Assembly (NCBI RefSeq): GCF_005239095.1
Contig: NZ_SZUA01000002.1
Span: 620,001-684,000, forward strand
Direction of reading: 5' to 3'
DNA: 64,000 nt
Source: Luteimonas gilva
Lineage (GTDB): Bacteria; Pseudomonadota; Gammaproteobacteria; Xanthomonadales; Xanthomonadaceae
Shown: positions 62,321-64,000 of the stretch, one piece after another
Layout: every line of letters starts with the position of its first letter
Numbering within the stretch: the first letter of the stretch is position 1
Notes under the pieces: model-generated
Told to the model about the DNA's origin: nothing
Databases searched by the model: none
The model's input: the letters and a program-made list of their open reading frames with translations, nothing else
Program-made: the position numbers and the translations under genes

Positions 62321-64000
62321 CAGCGCGCCTGCGCGCTGCGCTGGACGAAAGCGTCGGCTTTTTCGAAACCGACCAAACGCAATTCGCGCCGTTCCGCGCC
62401 GTCGGCGAAGAACAAAGTGGCCGGCGGGCCGATGATGCCGAAGCGCTTCATCAGCGCCTGATCGAGGTCGTCGTTGGCGGTGACGTCGGCTTTCAACAGC
62501 ACGAAATCGGCGAGCGCGGCGTGCACGGCGGGTTCGGCGAAGGTGTACTTCTCCATTTCCTTGCAGGACACGCACCAGTCGGCGTAGAAATCGAACAGCA
62601 GCGGCTTGCCGGCGGCGCGCGCGGCGGCGAGTTCGCGGTCCAGGTCGGCCGACGATTTGATCATGCGGAACGGCAGCTCGCGCGTTTCGCGCTTGCCGCC
62701 GATCGCGCCCGCGAGGGGTTGCAGCGGATCCTTGCCGCCGGCCATCGCGCCCAGCAGTTCCGCCGCGCCGACCACCGCCAGCAGCAAGCCGAAGAAGCGC
62801 GCGATCCAGCGCGTGCGCTCGCCGCTATCGGGCCGCGCCAGCGAGAACGCCCAGGCCGCGACGGCCAGCGCCAGCACGCCGTACAAGGCCAACGTCGCCG
62901 CGCCGGGCAGGATCCGCGACAGCATCCAGATCGCCAAGCCGACGAAGACGAAGCCGAACACGCGCTGCACCGCCGTCATCCACGGCCCCGAAGTCGGCAT
63001 GCCGCGTCCGGCGGCCACGCCGAAGGCCAGCAGTGGCGCGCCCATCCCCATCGCCAGCAGGAACAAGGCCGCGCCGCCGAACACCGCGTCGCGGGTCTGG
63101 CTGATGAACAGCACCGCGCCGGCCAACGGAGGCGCCACGCAAGGGCCGACGATCAGCGCCGACAGCATGCCCATCGCCGCCACGCCCCACAGCGAGCCGC
63201 CGCGCTGCTTGTCGCTGATCGCGCCGAGCTTGGCGCGCAGGAAGGCGGGCAATTGCAATTCGTACAAGCCGAACATAGACAGCGATAGCGCGACGAACAG
63301 CGCTGCGAAGGCAACGATCACCCACGGTTTCTGGAACGCGGTTTGCAGATTGGCGCCCGCGCCCAGCAACCCGGCGAGTACGCCGGCGACGGTGAACACC
63401 ACCGCGCTGGCCAGCACGTAGACCAACGACAGCGAAAACGCGCGCATCGCGCCGACCCGCTCGCCGCGGCCGGCGATCAGGCCGGAGAGGATCGGGATCA
63501 TCGGCAGCACGCAAGGCGTGAACGCCAACAGCAAGCCTGCGACGAAGAAGCCGAGCAGGGCGAGCCAACGGTGCGAGCCGGCGAGCGCGGCGGCGAGGCG
63601 GCTGTCTTCGGCTTGCGAGGCGGCGTCGCCGCTCTGTTCTTTTGTAGAAGCGGCTTCAGCCGCGAGCTCTTTCTCAGGAACGATAGGCGTGGGGGTCGCT
63701 TCTTCCTGTTGGGAAGAGCTCGCGGCTGAAGCCGCTCCTATAGAAGCCGCTCCTGCAAGTGCGGCTTGGTCGTTTTTCGAAGTTGCGGCGCCCGCCGGAA
63801 TCGATAACGCCACCGTGCGCGTCATCGGCGGATAGCAGATGCCGTCGTTCTGGCAGCCCTGGAAAGTCGCGGTCAACGTCGCCTTGCGCGCGTCGGCCAC
63901 GCTGCGCGCGAGCGGCACCGGCAAATCGATTTGGTCGAAATAGACGACCACATCGCCGAAATGCTCGTCGCGATGCGCCACGCCTTTCGGCCACGCGGGC
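62320..64000 (-). CDS. dsbD: Thiol:disulfide interchange protein DsbD, 5' end outside window
   Basis: Transfers electrons from cytoplasmic thioredoxin to periplasmic partners. The frame is open to base 64000, so the first residues and signal peptide are missing. Seen in order: the N-terminal periplasmic domain with its redox pair (FQGCQNDGICYPP); a linker into which a complete REP-like element is inserted in frame; eight hydrophobic segments with the central redox cysteines (LAFTPCVLPMIPILSG and VGPCVAPPLAG); and the C-terminal thioredoxin-like domain with Cys-Val-Ser-Cys (FDFYADWCVSCKEME). All three redox centres are intact. It overlaps the tlpA-like gene. Confidence 0.94.
   Translation of the reverse strand, partial: PAWPKGVAHRDEHFGDVVVYFDQIDLPVPLARSVADARKATLTATFQGCQNDGICYPPMTRTVALSIPAGAATSKNDQAALAGAASIGAASAASSSQQEEATPTPIVPEKELAAEAASTKEQSGDAASQAEDSRLAAALAGSHRWLALLGFFVAGLLLAFTPCVLPMIPILSGLIAGRGERVGAMRAFSLSLVYVLASAVVFTVAGVLAGLLGAGANLQTAFQKPWVIVAFAALFVALSLSMFGLYELQLPAFLRAKLGAISDKQRGGSLWGVAAMGMLSALIVGPCVAPPLAGAVLFISQTRDAVFGGAALFLLAMGMGAPLLAFGVAAGRGMPTSGPWMTAVQRVFGFVFVGLAIWMLSRILPGAATLALYGVLALAVAAWAFSLARPDSGERTRWIARFFGLLLAVVGAAELLGAMAGGKDPLQPLAGAIGGKRETRELPFRMIKSSADLDRELAAARAAGKPLLFDFYADWCVSCKEMEKYTFAEPAVHAALADFVLLKADVTANDDLDQALMKRFGIIGPPATLFFADGAERRELRLVGFEKADAFVQRSAQAR
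63643..63743. repeat. GTAG-type REP-like element inside dsbD
   Basis: Left arm TGTAGAAGCGGCTTCAGCCG (63643-63662) and right arm (63713-63743) GAAGAGCTCGCGGCTGAAGC onward belong to the 31716/32559 family. The whole element lies in the dsbD linker and is translated on the minus strand as ...[13 protein letters not shown] ... ELAAEAASTKE.... The right head is mutated (CTATAG), and neither head falls in the stop frame. Confidence 0.85.

Overview
This 64 kb window is high-GC gammaproteobacterial DNA that looks like a Lysobacter-type member of the Xanthomonadaceae. The evidence is the gene order dsbD-tlpA-aroQ-accB-accC ... prmA-DUF3426-fis-purH-purD, a TonB-dependent receptor sugar locus with its own tryptophan halogenase, an LplT-PlsC fusion, and many short GTAG-headed inverted repeats like the SMAG/REP elements of Stenotrophomonas. 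This taxonomic call is inference from gene content; no rRNA is present.

Layout. 1-573: 3' part of bioD. 0.75-10.5 kb: two RND efflux systems back to back (tetR-adaptor-pump on the minus strand, adaptor-pump on the plus strand), with no outer-membrane channel gene. 10.6-12.7 kb: divergent marR and a secreted hydrolase around a perfect operator-like palindrome. 12.7-16.2 kb: a small Cys-containing secreted protein, a phasin, QueD and a lipoprotein with a beta-propeller-like domain. 16.4-18.9 kb: a copper-type P1B ATPase behind a MerR-like promoter. 19.2-30.5 kb: a glycoside-utilisation locus (MFS permease, LacI regulator and halogenase on one strand; TonB receptor, GH3 beta-glucosidase and Na+/sugar symporter on the other) with tandem TGACAGCGCTGTCA-type operators between the arms. 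30.6-32.4 kb: tRNA-Met(CAT), rppH, and bfd (behind a Fur-box-like site) followed by bfr. 32.6-37 kb: a hybrid histidine kinase coupled to a degenerate GGDEF-EAL (FimX-like) response regulator. 37-43.9 kb: DUF4126, DUF6776, bactofilin, erpA, nudC, ampE and the LplT-PlsC fusion.

43.95-49.6 kb is an accessory island, much of it lower in GC than its flanks. It starts with 47-bp direct repeats around a palindrome. It then carries an orphan VirB6/TrbL-type protein whose C-terminus ends in a HEFRH putative metallopeptidase domain, overlapped by a Cys-rich small lipoprotein gene; a further small gene; a one-ORF IS3-type DDE transposase; a ParC-like plasmid partition gene overlapping an MT-A70 DNA methyltransferase; and a convergent BglII-family restriction endonuclease. 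The VirB6-HEFRH-lipoprotein cassette is the best candidate here for an undescribed system (toxin tip plus lipoprotein immunity).

49.6-64 kb is the core block purD, purH, fis, DUF3426, prmA, accC, accB, aroQ, tlpA-like and dsbD (5' end outside). A five-gene insertion lies between prmA and accC: monooxygenase, hydrolase, divergent ArsR, an F5/8-like lipoprotein and an unknown anchored protein. GTAG-headed repeats run through the whole window. In three genes they supply the stop codon, in one they encode the C-terminus of a kinase, and in dsbD a complete element sits in frame inside the coding sequence.
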